In this document: positions 43,359 through 54,462 of the stretch, piece after piece
Position numbering within the stretch: the stretch's first letter is position 1
Layout: every line of letters starts with the position of its first letter
Source: Chitinivibrionales bacterium
Lineage (GTDB): Bacteria > Fibrobacterota > Chitinivibrionia > Chitinivibrionales > FEN-1185
Length of the DNA stretch: 64,000 bases
Assembly (NCBI GenBank): GCA_035516255.1
Contig: DATJAL010000051.1
Coordinates: 1 to 64,000 of the forward strand
Reading direction: 5' to 3'
Notes under the pieces: model-generated
Seen by the model: the letters and a program-made list of their open reading frames with translations, nothing else
Database searches by the model: none
What the model was told of the DNA's origin: nothing
Made by a program: the position numbers and the translations under genes

Positions 43359-46097
43359 ATGGACAACATCGGCTATATAGAAGACCTGTATGCCCTGTGG
43401 CAAAAGGACCCCGCCGGCGTCCCAAAGGAATGGCACGAGGTGTTTGCGAAGAATGACGGTACCTTGACACCCGCGACGCAGGCAACTGCTCCTGTTAAAG
43501 AGACTTCGGCCGGCCAGCCCTTTCAGCAGCTTAAGCAAAGCCGCGTCGACAGCCTGCTCTGGGCATTCCGCGACGTGGGCTACCTGTACGCGAAACTCAA
43601 TCCGCTGGGAGACTATTCGCTCGACCACAGCTACCTGCCCCATCCGGCAAAAGGCGATTACGAGCGGCTCACCCTCGAGGAATTCGGCATTCCGCAGGAA
43701 GATCTCGACCTGGTCTTTTTCGCGGGCAGGGCCATGCGGCCGCAAAACGCGCCGTTGCGGACCCTCATCGAGGCGTTCCGCGATACTTACTGTTCGTCAA
43801 TCGGCGTCGAGTTCCTCCATATCCAGGACCGGGCGATACGGCGCTGGCTCGTGGAAACCATGGAAACCACCCGCAACCGGCCCGACATCACGACGGAACA
43901 GCGGGAAACGATCCTCGACGATCTTCTGCGCACCGAGGAGCTCGAGCATTTTCTCGACACGTTTTTTCTGGGGCAGCGCCGGTTTTCGCTCGAGGGCTCG
44001 GAGGCGCTCGTGCCCGCGCTCCATTTTCTGGTGGACGAGGCGGCGCGGCAGGGGATCAGCGACATCGTGCTCGGCTCCACGCACCGCGGCAGGCTCTCGA
44101 TCCTCACCACGGTGCTCACCATGTCGGCCGAGGAACTGTTCTCGCGATTCGACGAAAATTACCATCCGGGAATGTACGGCGGCGCCGGCGACGTCAAATA
44201 CCATATCGGCTACGACATGGTCCACAAGAACGAGGACGGCAGCTCCATCAGGGTCACTCTTGCGTCCAACGCGAGCCATCTCGAATCGGTTGACGGCGTG
44301 GTGGAGGGGATCGCCCGGGCGCGCCAGGATAAAAAGGGCGATGCCGGCCGCAAGCGCGTGGTGCCGGTGCTCATCCACGGCGACGCCGCGGTTTCGGGCC
44401 AGGGTATTGTGGCTGAAACAATGAACCTTTCGCGGCTGCCCGGCTATGCCACGGGCGGCACGATACACATCGTGATCAACAACCAGATCGGGTTCACGAC
44501 GTCGGCGCGCAGCGCGCGGTCAACGTTTTTTCCCACCGACGTGGCCAAGATGCTCGCCGTTCCCATCTTACATGTCAATGGCGACGATCCCGAGGCGCTC
44601 GTCTATGCCGTGGGGCTTGCGCTGCGGTTCAGGCAGCGGTTCGCCGGCGACTGCGTGATAGACATCTTCTGCTACCGCCGGCACGGCCACAACGAAGGCG
44701 ACGAACCTTCCTTCACGCACCCGCACATGTACAAGCTCATCGCGGAGCACCAAAGCGTTGCCGTCATGTACGGCAAACGCTGCGAGCAGCGGGGCGTCAT
44801 GGGCGCGCAGGAGCAGCAGCGGCTGCGCTCAACGTATCACGACCGGCTCAAATTCTCTCTTGACAAGGCAAGGGCCGAGGCCGCGGCCGCACCCGAGCCG
44901 GCGCCAGTTGACGAAAAGGAACAACCGCCGGTCTTCACCGGTGTCGCGGAAAAAACGCTGCGCGCGGTGGCCGCTTGCCTCACCACGGTGCCCGAAGGTT
45001 TTTCCATGCACCCGAAGCTGCGGCAGATCGTCGCGGCAAAGGCCAGGCTTCTTGACGAAAAAAAACTGGTTGACTGGGCCTTTGCCGAATCGCTTGCTTT
45101 CGGATCGCTTCTGCTCGAAGGAACGCCGGTGCGCATGAGCGGCCAGGACTGCGAGCGCGGCACGTTCGCCCAGCGCCACATGGTCTGGTGGGACGCAAAG
45201 AGTCAAACGCCGGTTTCACGCACTCCGCTGAACGAGCTGCGGCAGGGCCAGGCGATGCTTCGGCTGTTCGACAGCCCGCTTTCCGAATATTCGGTGCTTG
45301 GCTTCGAATACGGCTATGCCCTCGGAGACCCGTCGGCGCTTACGATTTGGGAGGCCCAGTTCGGCGATTTCACTAACGGCGCCCAAGTAATCCTCGACAA
45401 CTACCTTTGCAGCGCGGAAAAAAAATGGCAGCAGAAAAACGGCCTGGTCCTGCTCATGCCCCACGGCAACGAGGGCCAGGGGCCCGACCACTCCTGCGGC
45501 CTCCTGGAACGGTTCCTGCAGCGATGCGCCGGCAACAACATCCAGGTGTGCAACGCGACCTCGCCGGCGCAGTATTTCCACCTGCTGCGGCGCCAGGCAA
45601 AAGGTTCCTTGCAAAAGCCGCTCGTCGTCATGTCGCCCAAGAGCCTGTTGCGGCATCCGTCCGCCTTATCGCCGTTTTCTGATTTGTCAAACGGCACCTT
45701 TGTGGAGGTCTTGGGTGATCCCGTCTCGCCCGTTGACGTCGTCCGGGTGCTCCTATGCTCGGGAAAGGTGTATTACGACTTGCTTGCGCAACAGGAAAAG
45801 GCGCCCGCAGCGCGCACCGCGATCATCAGGATCGAGCAACTGTACCCGTTTCCGGCGCGCCAGGTGCGGGAAGCGCTCGGCCGGTATCCGCAAAATAAAA
45901 AAATTACATGGGTCCAGGAGGAGCACAAAAATTTCGGCGCGTGGCAATTTGTCCGCGACCGGTTTCTGGAAAATTTCCCGGACGTCGCGCTCGGATATCA
46001 CGGCAGGCCGGAATCCGCCAGCGCCGCAAGCGGCAGGCTCAAGGAACACCGCGCGGAACAGCAAAAACTCGTGGAAAGCATTTTTCCGGAGGAGTAG
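43359..46097 (+). CDS. sucA: 2-oxoglutarate dehydrogenase E1
   Basis: The thiamine-diphosphate subunit (912 residues) decarboxylates 2-oxoglutarate. Landmarks are 'GSTHRGRLSIL', 'GDAAVSGQGIVAETMNLS', 'GTIHIVINNQIGFTT', 'CYRRHGHNEGDEPSFT' and 'LMPHGNEGQGPDHSC'. The N-terminus ('YIEDLYALWQKDPAGVPKEW') is the typical E1o peripheral-binding segment, which fixes the start at 43359. Confidence 0.95.
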   Translation: MDNIGYIEDLYALWQKDPAGVPKEWHEVFAKNDGTLTPATQATAPVKETSAGQPFQQLKQSRVDSLLWAFRDVGYLYAKLNPLGDYSLDHSYLPHPAKGDYERLTLEEFGIPQEDLDLVFFAGRAMRPQNAPLRTLIEAFRDTYCSSIGVEFLHIQDRAIRRWLVETMETTRNRPDITTEQRETILDDLLRTEELEHFLDTFFLGQRRFSLEGSEALVPALHFLVDEAARQGISDIVLGSTHRGRLSILTTVLTMSAEELFSRFDENYHPGMYGGAGDVKYHIGYDMVHKNEDGSSIRVTLASNASHLESVDGVVEGIARARQDKKGDAGRKRVVPVLIHGDAAVSGQGIVAETMNLSRLPGYATGGTIHIVINNQIGFTTSARSARSTFFPTDVAKMLAVPILHVNGDDPEALVYAVGLALRFRQRFAGDCVIDIFCYRRHGHNEGDEPSFTHPHMYKLIAEHQSVAVMYGKRCEQRGVMGAQEQQRLRSTYHDRLKFSLDKARAEAAAAPEPAPVDEKEQPPVFTGVAEKTLRAVAACLTTVPEGFSMHPKLRQIVAAKARLLDEKKLVDWAFAESLAFGSLLLEGTPVRMSGQDCERGTFAQRHMVWWDAKSQTPVSRTPLNELRQGQAMLRLFDSPLSEYSVLGFEYGYALGDPSALTIWEAQFGDFTNGAQVILDNYLCSAEKKWQQKNGLVLLMPHGNEGQGPDHSCGLLERFLQRCAGNNIQVCNATSPAQYFHLLRRQAKGSLQKPLVVMSPKSLLRHPSALSPFSDLSNGTFVEVLGDPVSPVDVVRVLLCSGKVYYDLLAQQEKAPAARTAIIRIEQLYPFPARQVREALGRYPQNKKITWVQEEHKNFGAWQFVRDRFLENFPDVALGYHGRPESASAASGRLKEHRAEQQKLVESIFPEE

Positions 46098-46100
46098 CGT

Positions 46101-47252
<1,152 letters not shown>

Positions 47253-47262
47253 AGCTGACTCC

Positions 47263-48693
47263 ATGAACGCGCAAACGCATTACGACATCCTCGTCATCGG
47301 CGCGGGCCCCGCAGGCTATTGCGCCGCCATCAGGGCCGCGCAGCTCGGCTTCTCGACCGCGGTCATTGACAAAAGCAAAACAGCCGGCGGGACCTGCATC
47401 AACGTCGGGTGCATTCCGTCAAAGGCCCTGCTCGATTCGAGCGAGCTGTTCGACGTGGCGAAAAACGTGCTTTCCGCCCACGGCGTGAATGCAGGAAACG
47501 TTTCCTTGGACCTTGGGGCCATGATGGCGCGCAAGAACGGCGTTGTGGCCGCATTGACGGGCGGCATCGAAACCCTGTTCCGCGCCAACCGCATCAATTT
47601 TGTCCATGGAGCGGCGCGTTTCACGGGCCCGCGTGAGCTGGCGATCGAATCCGCAGGCGGAACCTATGCCATTACGGCGGGACGCGCAATCGTCATTGCC
47701 GCGGGAAGCGCACCTGCCGGCCTTGCCTCGGTTCCCATCGACGGCACGACGGTTGTCGACTCGACGGCCGCGCTCTCCTTTGACAAGGTACCCGCAAGGC
47801 TCGCGATCGTCGGCGGCGGGGCGATCGGCGTGGAACTGGGGAGCGTCTGGTCCAGGCTGGGGGCGAAGGTGACCATCATCGAGCTGATGCCGCAGCTGCT
47901 GCCGGGATGGGACGGCCAGGCCGCGCGGCTGCTTGCCCGTGTGTTGAACAAGCAGGGCGTTGCGGTGATGACCGGAGCAAACGTTGAAGGCGAGGAAATG
48001 CGCGGCGACGGGATGCACCTTGCCGTCCGCTGGAACAACATGGTCGGCGACGTCGCCGCCGACAAGGTCCTGGTCGCTGTGGGACGCAGACCATACACCG
48101 AAAACCTGGGCCTTGACAAAATAGGCATCATCCCTGACCAAAAAACCGGGTGCATCCCGATAAGCAAGCTGGGCATGACCGCATGCGACGGTGTGTATGC
48201 GGCGGGGGACTGCGTTCCCGGTCCAATGCTCGCACACAAGGCGTTTGAAGAGGGCATTGCGGTCGTCGAAACCATTGCGGGAAAAGCCGGGCATGTCGAT
48301 TACGCCACAATCCCCGGCGTTGTGTACACATCGCCCGAAATAGCCTTTGTCGGCGCGACCGAGGAAAATTTAAAGGAGCGCGGCATCGCATTTGCGGCCG
48401 GTAGTTTTCCATTCAGGGCAAACGGCCGGGCCTCGGCAATGGGCGCGACCGACGGCTTTGTCAAGGTACTTTCCGATGCCGCGACCGACGCGGTGCTCGG
48501 GGTGCACATTGTTGGCCCGGTTGCCTCGGAGCTCGTCGCCGAGGCGGTCTCGGTGATGGCGTTCGGCGGCAGCGCCGAGGACATCGCCCGCACGGTCCAT
48601 GCGCACCCGACGCTGTCGGAGGCGCTGCGCGAGGCCGCGCTCGATGTTGACAAACGCTCCTTGCACGCGCCGCCAGTAGGGAAGAAGCAGTGA
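47263..48693 (+). CDS. lpdA: dihydrolipoyl dehydrogenase (E3)
   Basis: The 476-residue flavoenzyme reoxidises dihydrolipoamide. FAD motif 'ILVIGAGPAGYCAAIRAAQLG', redox disulfide 'GGTCINVGCIPSKALL', NAD motif 'AIVGGGAIGVELGSVWSRLG', and the C-terminal His-Glu pair in 'HAHPTLSEALREA'. It is 10 bases after sucB, completing the 2-oxoglutarate complex. Confidence 0.95.
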   Translation: MNAQTHYDILVIGAGPAGYCAAIRAAQLGFSTAVIDKSKTAGGTCINVGCIPSKALLDSSELFDVAKNVLSAHGVNAGNVSLDLGAMMARKNGVVAALTGGIETLFRANRINFVHGAARFTGPRELAIESAGGTYAITAGRAIVIAAGSAPAGLASVPIDGTTVVDSTAALSFDKVPARLAIVGGGAIGVELGSVWSRLGAKVTIIELMPQLLPGWDGQAARLLARVLNKQGVAVMTGANVEGEEMRGDGMHLAVRWNNMVGDVAADKVLVAVGRRPYTENLGLDKIGIIPDQKTGCIPISKLGMTACDGVYAAGDCVPGPMLAHKAFEEGIAVVETIAGKAGHVDYATIPGVVYTSPEIAFVGATEENLKERGIAFAAGSFPFRANGRASAMGATDGFVKVLSDAATDAVLGVHIVGPVASELVAEAVSVMAFGGSAEDIARTVHAHPTLSEALREAALDVDKRSLHAPPVGKKQ

Positions 48694-48741
48694 TACGACA
48701 GCGTTGCACTAATTCAACAATCATTAAAAAAGGAAAAGCCC

Positions 48742-49884
48742 ATGACCGAAACCGCTTACGCAAAAGGTCTTGAAGGCGTTATTGCCGGGGAATCAACGAT
48801 ATGCCAGATCGACGGGCAAAACGGAAGGCTTCTTTACAGAGGGTATGGCATCGATGATCTCGCAAGGAATTCAACGTACGAAGAAACCGTATATCTGCTC
48901 TTGTTCGAAAAACTTCCCACGCCGGCGGAATTTGCCGCGTTCAAGGAAAACTTCCGCTCGGGCAGGGACATAGCGCCGCAGATCCAAGACATGATCCGCA
49001 ACTTTCCCGAGTCGGGCGATCCCATGGAGCTGCTCCAGTCGGTGATGTCGTACCTGAGCGGCTACGTCGCGCACAAGATAAAACATTCCGCGACCTGCAA
49101 CTGCCGCGAGACGCTCCACCAGGTGGCCCAGCTCCCCACCGTGATTGCCGCGTATCAGCGGTTCAAGGAGGGAAAAAACTATGTCGCGCCGCGGCCAGGC
49201 CTTGCGCACGGCGCGAATTTCCTGTACATGCTGCGCGGAGAGGAGCCGCGGCCCTACGAGGCGGCCGTCATGGACAAATGCATGATCATCCACGCCGAGC
49301 ACGGGTTCAACGCATCGACCTTCACCGCGCGCGTGGTGGCGTCGAGCCTTTCCACCTGTTACAGCAGCATCTCGGCCGCCATCGGGTCGCTGCGCGGTTC
49401 GCTGCACGGCGGCGCCAACGAACAGGTGATGGAAATGGTTGATGAGATCGGCGGCATTGACAAGGTGGAGCCATGGCTCGACAAGACGCTTTCCGAAAAG
49501 AAAAAAATAATGGGCATGGGGCACCGGGAATACAGGGTCAAGGACCCGCGGGCGCACCTCATGGAGGGCTATTTGCGGGAATTGACCGAAAGGAAAGGCG
49601 GCAACAGGCATTTGTCAATTTTACTCGCGCTCGAGAAAAGCTTCAGGCAGCGCATGGATCAGAAAGGAAAGCCGCTGTATCCCAACGTGGACTTTTTCTC
49701 CGGCGGCGTGTACGAAATGCTCGGGATACCGCGGCAATTGTTCACGCCCATTTTCGCCATGGCCCGCTCGGCGGGGTGGCTCGCGCACATTCTCGAGCAG
49801 CGGAAAGACAACCGCCTGTTCAGGCCCGAATGCCTGTATACAGGTCCGCGGCCGCGGGAATATGTGAAAATTGAACAAAGATGA
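48742..49884 (+). CDS. gltA: citrate synthase
   Basis: The 380-residue enzyme condenses acetyl-CoA with oxaloacetate. Active-site residues: His in 'GSLHGGANEQVM', His in 'MGMGHREYRVKDPR', Asp in 'NVDFFSGGVYEMLG'. The length fits the short dimeric type of Gram-positives and many FCB bacteria rather than the NADH-sensitive hexamer. AAAAGGAAAAG lies upstream. Confidence 0.95.
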   Translation: MTETAYAKGLEGVIAGESTICQIDGQNGRLLYRGYGIDDLARNSTYEETVYLLLFEKLPTPAEFAAFKENFRSGRDIAPQIQDMIRNFPESGDPMELLQSVMSYLSGYVAHKIKHSATCNCRETLHQVAQLPTVIAAYQRFKEGKNYVAPRPGLAHGANFLYMLRGEEPRPYEAAVMDKCMIIHAEHGFNASTFTARVVASSLSTCYSSISAAIGSLRGSLHGGANEQVMEMVDEIGGIDKVEPWLDKTLSEKKKIMGMGHREYRVKDPRAHLMEGYLRELTERKGGNRHLSILLALEKSFRQRMDQKGKPLYPNVDFFSGGVYEMLGIPRQLFTPIFAMARSAGWLAHILEQRKDNRLFRPECLYTGPRPREYVKIEQR

Positions 49885-49995
49885 ATAACCTGAATGATGC
49901 TGTGATGGGTTGCCGCTGTGAGCGCGGAAAACATGAAGGATAACATCAGAAACAATCAATAGGGGTCTCTAAAAGTTCATTTTGTCAGGAAAACC

Positions 49996-50072
49996 GTCAC
50001 TCCCGCGCAAACGGGAGTCCATCTTCTTTTATGAAACTTCTGAAATGGATTCCCGCTTTCGCGGGAATGACA
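49996..50072. repeat. GTCACTCCCG...CGGGAATGAC dispersed repeat, copy 1
   Basis: Two hairpins, ACTCCCG-N6-CGGGAGT (49999-50018) and ATTCCCGC-N4-GCGGGAAT (50049-50068), lie in inverted overall symmetry. A second copy is at 55132-55225. This is a widespread non-coding repeat type. The remainder of the 49885-50161 gap shows no gene. Confidence 0.8.
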
Positions 50073-50161
50073 CGAAAACTAAGTTGCCTATTGATTAAGC
50101 AATTTTAACAATCTCTTTTTCTGCCGCAATTTTTGTTAGACTTTAATAAAGGTGATCAATT

Positions 50162-51217
50162 ATGCCCGACAAAATTCTTTCTCTTGAGGATGTCCGCGAG
50201 GCTGCAAAGGCCAAGCTCAAGGGCATTTGCGGCGTGTACCGGATTTGCGACGGCCAGGACATCCGGCTGTGCCAGGGGCACAGTTACGGGAGCCCCGTCG
50301 GCATCGGCGGCATCGGCAGCGGCGCGTCGTTCGCCAACAACATCAAGGCGCTCGACGCGATTTGCCTTAAGTCAAGCCTCATCGGCCGGGATTTTACGCC
50401 CGACACCGGGTTCAATTTCTTCGGCCGCAGCCTTTCCATGCCCGTCATGGCGGCCAGCGTGAGCGGCAACCAGAGTTTCGGCGGTGACAGCGTCATCACC
50501 GAGCCCGACCTGTGCCGCGCCGTCGTCACGGGCTGTAAAATGGCGGGCACCCTGGGATGGCGCGGCGACTCATTCAATTACTCCCTCGAAAACGCGTTCG
50601 GCATCGATGCGATCGCAAACGAGGGCGGGTGGGGAGTACAAATTGTCAAGCCGCGGCACCAGGCGACCGTCATCTCATTTTTCCGGAAGGCGGAGCGGGC
50701 CGGGTGCGCGGCGGTGGGCGTTGATATCGACGGCTATGGCTCCAGTGCCATGGCGCGCCATCACCAGCCCGTGTTCCGGAAAAGCATGCTTGACTTAAAA
50801 GAACTGGTGGCCGCAACGGCCCTGCCGGTGATCATCAAGGGGGTCATGTCGGTCGAAGACGCGCAAAACGCTCTTGACGCCGGTGCCGCGGCGATCGTGG
50901 TGTCGAACCACGGCGGCAGGGTGCTCGACCATACGCCGGGAACGGCCGAGGTCCTGCCCGCGATCGCCCAGGAGGTGGGCGGGAAGATCATGGTCCTGGC
51001 AGACGGCGGAGTACGCACCGGGTACGATGTATTGAAGATGCTGGCCGCCGGCGCCCGTGCCGTCCTTGTCGGACGCGACATCGTCCGCGCCGCGGTGGGC
51101 GGCGGCGCAAACGGCGTGAGGATGCAAATGGAGTATTTGAGGGACGACCTCGCCCGGGCGATGAAAATGACGGGATGCGAATCGCTGGACGGGATTTCGC
51201 CCGCCGTAGTGTGCTGA
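50162..51217 (+). CDS. FMN-dependent alpha-hydroxy-acid oxidase/dehydrogenase
   Basis: The 351-residue TIM-barrel flavoprotein has catalytic His/Arg in 'VVSNHGGRVLDHTPGTAEVLP' (split motif) and FMN-phosphate binding 'ADGGVRTGYDVLKMLAAGARAVLVGRD'. It is related to lactate oxidase and glycolate oxidase but begins with an unusual Cys-bearing 'GICGVYRICDGQDIRLCQGH'. The substrate (lactate, glycolate or other) cannot be fixed. It may feed electrons to the quinone pool or directly to O2. Confidence 0.85.
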   Translation: MPDKILSLEDVREAAKAKLKGICGVYRICDGQDIRLCQGHSYGSPVGIGGIGSGASFANNIKALDAICLKSSLIGRDFTPDTGFNFFGRSLSMPVMAASVSGNQSFGGDSVITEPDLCRAVVTGCKMAGTLGWRGDSFNYSLENAFGIDAIANEGGWGVQIVKPRHQATVISFFRKAERAGCAAVGVDIDGYGSSAMARHHQPVFRKSMLDLKELVAATALPVIIKGVMSVEDAQNALDAGAAAIVVSNHGGRVLDHTPGTAEVLPAIAQEVGGKIMVLADGGVRTGYDVLKMLAAGARAVLVGRDIVRAAVGGGANGVRMQMEYLRDDLARAMKMTGCESLDGISPAVVC

Positions 51218-51344
51218 AAAACCGTTTCGCACCGTGAAAATGGTTTAAAATTTATCCCGTCATTTTCTAATGACGGGCCGCACCTGACACCGGAATATAT
51301 TTTTTATCGGGGAAGCGTCAGATGTCCGCAACCGGAGCGTGGCG

Positions 51345-51926
51345 ATGATTGATGATCTCTATGCCTTTCTTGCCAGAATCGGTTTCAGGGAGCCGCTCCA
51401 TTCTCCCATAACGCACATGCCGATCGGCCTGGTGACCGGCGCCCTTATTTTCTTTTTGGTGGCCGTGTTCTTCAAGCGCAAGGAATTCGTACTCACCGCG
51501 CGGCACGCCTCGATCCTCGCGTTCATTTTCGTATTTCCCACCATCATGCTCGGCGTGATCGACTGGATCCATTTCTACCATGCCACCCTGTTCGTGCCGA
51601 TCATGATCAAGATGACCCTCGCTTCCGTCGCGCTCGTGGTGATCGGCGCCGGCATAATCCTGGGAAGCGAAATCAAGCTCCATACCATGACGATGACCGT
51701 CCTTTACACCGTCGCGTTCATCGCCATGGTCGGGCTGGGATATTTCGGGTCGGGGATCATATACGGGCGCGGATTGAAGGTCAAGGCGCCCGCGTCGTCG
51801 CCCGCCGCGGTCCGCCCGGCCGCACCCGCCGGCCGGCACGATACGGCGCAGGCCGGGAGCGTCCAACCAAGGCATGATTCCGCGTCCGTCAACGTTGGGC
51901 CCGGCGCGCCTCCCGTGCCGAGATAA
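51345..51926 (+). CDS. DUF2231-like integral membrane protein
   Basis: This protein of about 193 residues begins with 'PLHSPITHMPIGLVTGALIFFLVAVFF', then has three further hydrophobic helices ('AFIFVFPTIMLGVIDW', 'MTLASVALVVIGAGIILG', 'TVLYTVAFIAMVGLGYFGSGIIYG') and a Pro/Ala-rich tail. 'H.p..H.PI.l...al' resembles DUF2231/cytochrome-associated four-helix membrane proteins. It stands at the head of the sco-oxidase run and may help in oxidase assembly or haem binding (inference). The ATG at 51345 is favoured over the GTG at 51339. Confidence 0.6.
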   Translation: MIDDLYAFLARIGFREPLHSPITHMPIGLVTGALIFFLVAVFFKRKEFVLTARHASILAFIFVFPTIMLGVIDWIHFYHATLFVPIMIKMTLASVALVVIGAGIILGSEIKLHTMTMTVLYTVAFIAMVGLGYFGSGIIYGRGLKVKAPASSPAAVRPAAPAGRHDTAQAGSVQPRHDSASVNVGPGAPPVPR

Positions 51927-51943
51927 TCCTGGGATAAATCGCC

Positions 51944-52837
51944 ATGATGAAACCTGTTGTAAAATCTTCGTTAAGGATAAAACGCCTTGCAATTGCCCTG
52001 CTTGTCGCAGCGATTGCTTTCGCATCGCCGGTCATGGCGCACGGCGGGCACGTTCATAAAGCGCCGGATTCGAATGTTGTGCTCAAAGATTCCCTGATTC
52101 ACCTTGACACCGTGGAAAAATCGCCGCTGTCCGGCACCATGGGCTTTGAGGAAAAGCCGGGCGGCATGGTTCCGCTCGATGTTCCTTTTATCGATGAGGC
52201 GGGCGACACGGTGCGGCTCAAAGACGTCATGCAGGGGCCCACGGTCCTTTCCTTATTATATTACCGGTGCCCCGACGCCTGCGGCCTGCTCCTCACCGGC
52301 ATCGCGCGGGTCCTGGGCGCCATGGGCGACACATCGGGGACGGCGCCGAACGTGGTCACCATCAGCATTGACGAAACAGAAACGCCGGCGGACGCGGCAA
52401 AAGCCAAAACCATCGCGCTTGAGTCGCTCCAGAGACCTCTTTCCAAAACACGGTGGCATTTTCTCACCGGCGCAGGCCCGAGCATCAAACGCGTCACGAA
52501 CGCGGTGGGCTTCCGGTTTGTAAAAAAGGGAAACGAATTCGACCACCCGCTCGGCCTCGTCGTGCTGTCGCCGCAGGGAAAGGTGGTGCGCTACATCATG
52601 GGCACCGATTTTCTTCCCATGGACATCACCCTGTCGCTGATGCAGGCATCAAGCGGCGCCGTCCAGCCCACCATCGCGCGGGTGCTGCGCGCTTGTTTCA
52701 GTTATGATCCCAAAAGCCACCGGTTCGTGTTCAACGTCCTTCAGGTGAGCGCGACGGTCGTTTTCCTCATCGTGGCGATGTTCGTGGCGTACCTTATCGC
52801 CTCCGGCAGGAAGCGCGCAGCGAAAGGCCCCCGATGA
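51944..52837 (+). CDS. SCO1/SenC-type copper chaperone
   Basis: Sco proteins deliver copper to the CuA site. The 297-residue protein has a signal peptide followed by 'HGGHVH', a thioredoxin-like domain with copper-binding 'YRCPDACG' and a distant His in 'EFDHPLG', and a C-terminal membrane anchor ('VSATVVFLIVAMFVAYLIA'). It overlaps ctaD by four bases. Confidence 0.92.
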   Translation: MMKPVVKSSLRIKRLAIALLVAAIAFASPVMAHGGHVHKAPDSNVVLKDSLIHLDTVEKSPLSGTMGFEEKPGGMVPLDVPFIDEAGDTVRLKDVMQGPTVLSLLYYRCPDACGLLLTGIARVLGAMGDTSGTAPNVVTISIDETETPADAAKAKTIALESLQRPLSKTRWHFLTGAGPSIKRVTNAVGFRFVKKGNEFDHPLGLVVLSPQGKVVRYIMGTDFLPMDITLSLMQASSGAVQPTIARVLRACFSYDPKSHRFVFNVLQVSATVVFLIVAMFVAYLIASGRKRAAKGPR

Positions 52838-54462
52838 CCAGCGGCGAACGTCCCGCAGGCACCCCTGTTCCGTATTTTGCCCGCAGGGGAAACCTTCCCC
52901 GCGCCATAGAATGGCTTTTGTCAACCGACCACAAGCGCATCGGCATCCTCTACCTCGTGTGCATCATGACGTTTTTTTCCGTCGCCGTGGCCATCGGCGT
53001 CATCATGCGCATCAGCATGCTTCCGGGCAGCCACCTGCTCACGCCGCAGCGCTACAACGCCGCGTTCACCCTGCACGGCATCATCATGGTTTTTCTGGTG
53101 GTCATCCCGGCCGTGCCCACCATCTTCGGGAATTTTTTTCTTCCCATCCTCATCGGCGGCCGCGACATGATATTTCCCCGGCTCAACCTGTTCACGTGGT
53201 ACCTTTTCGTGACCGGCGCGCTGCTCGCCATGGTGTCGGTGTTCTTCGGCGGCGGCGCGGTGGACACGGGCTGGACCTTCTACGTTCCGTTCAGCCTCAA
53301 GACCACGGTAAACGTGCCGGTCGCGGTGTTCGCGGTGTTCGTGCTCGGCATGTCGTCGATCCTCACCGGCATCAACATCGTCACCACGGTGCACCAGCTC
53401 CGGGCGCCGGGCATGAGGTTTTTCAGGATGCCGCTCTCGGTGTGGGGGTTCTACGCCACCGCGTGGGTGCAGATCCTGGCCACGCCCATCATCGGCGTCA
53501 CCATGCTGCTCGTGCTCGTGGAACGGCTGTTCGGCATCGGCGTGTTCGATCCGTCAAAGGGCGGCGACCCGCTCCTGTACCAGCACCTGTTCTGGATTTA
53601 CTCGCACCCTGCGGTTTACATCATGATACTCCCGGCCATGGGCGTGGTCTCCGACATTTTCCCGGTTTTTTCGCGGAAGAACATTTACGGATACAAGATG
53701 ATCGCGTTTTCGAGCCTCGCCATCGCGAGCGTGGGATCGCTCGTGTGGGGCCATCACATGTACGTGAGCGGACAAAGCGACACCGCCGGCATCATCTTCT
53801 CGTTCCTCACGTTTCTCGTGGCCGTGCCGAGCGCGATCAAGGTGTTTAACTGGCTCGCCACCATGTACAAGGGCTCGATCCAGGTGGAGCCGCCGTTTCT
53901 GTTCGCGCTGGCGTTCATTTTCCTGTTTTCCATCGGGGGGCTCACCGGGCTTTTTCTCGGAGCGCTGTCGCCGAACGTCCAGCTCCATAACACCTACTTC
54001 GTGGTGGCGCATTTCCACTATGTCATTTTCGGCGGCATGGGCTTCGGCCTGTTCGCCACGATCCATTACTGGTTCCCGAAAATGACCGGCAGGATGTACG
54101 CCAAGATGCCCGCGGTGGTGTCGTGGCTCATCATATTCGTGGGCTTCAACATGTTTTATTTCCCCATGTTCATCATGGGTTGGGAAGGGATGCCGCGCCG
54201 CTACGCGACCTATCTTCCGCAGTTTGCCGGGCTTCACCTGTTCGCGAGCATCGGGTCGTTCATCATGGTGGCAGGTCTCGTTCTCATGGCCGCAAACCTT
54301 ATAAGAGGAATGCTGGCGGGCCCCAAGGCGCCGGCAAATCCCTGGGGAGGCGCCACGCTCGAATGGACGCTGCCGTCGCCGCCCGGACACGAAGACTTCG
54401 AGGAGATCCCGGTCATCACGAAGGGCCCTTACGATTTTGTAAAGAAAGACGGCGCCGCATGA
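52834..54462 (+). CDS. ctaD: cytochrome c oxidase subunit I (A2-type)
   Basis: The 542-residue, 12-helix haem-copper oxidase core. Haem a/a3 and CuB ligands are visible in 'FTLHGIIMVF', 'WGHHMYVSG' and 'HFHYVIFGG'. The helix VI segment is 'WIYSHPAVYIMILP' instead of GHPEVY, that is the YSHPxV motif of A2-type oxidases, which lack the D-channel glutamate. It reduces O2 to water with proton pumping. It is translationally coupled with subunit III. Confidence 0.95.
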   Translation: MTSGERPAGTPVPYFARRGNLPRAIEWLLSTDHKRIGILYLVCIMTFFSVAVAIGVIMRISMLPGSHLLTPQRYNAAFTLHGIIMVFLVVIPAVPTIFGNFFLPILIGGRDMIFPRLNLFTWYLFVTGALLAMVSVFFGGGAVDTGWTFYVPFSLKTTVNVPVAVFAVFVLGMSSILTGINIVTTVHQLRAPGMRFFRMPLSVWGFYATAWVQILATPIIGVTMLLVLVERLFGIGVFDPSKGGDPLLYQHLFWIYSHPAVYIMILPAMGVVSDIFPVFSRKNIYGYKMIAFSSLAIASVGSLVWGHHMYVSGQSDTAGIIFSFLTFLVAVPSAIKVFNWLATMYKGSIQVEPPFLFALAFIFLFSIGGLTGLFLGALSPNVQLHNTYFVVAHFHYVIFGGMGFGLFATIHYWFPKMTGRMYAKMPAVVSWLIIFVGFNMFYFPMFIMGWEGMPRRYATYLPQFAGLHLFASIGSFIMVAGLVLMAANLIRGMLAGPKAPANPWGGATLEWTLPSPPGHEDFEEIPVITKGPYDFVKKDGAA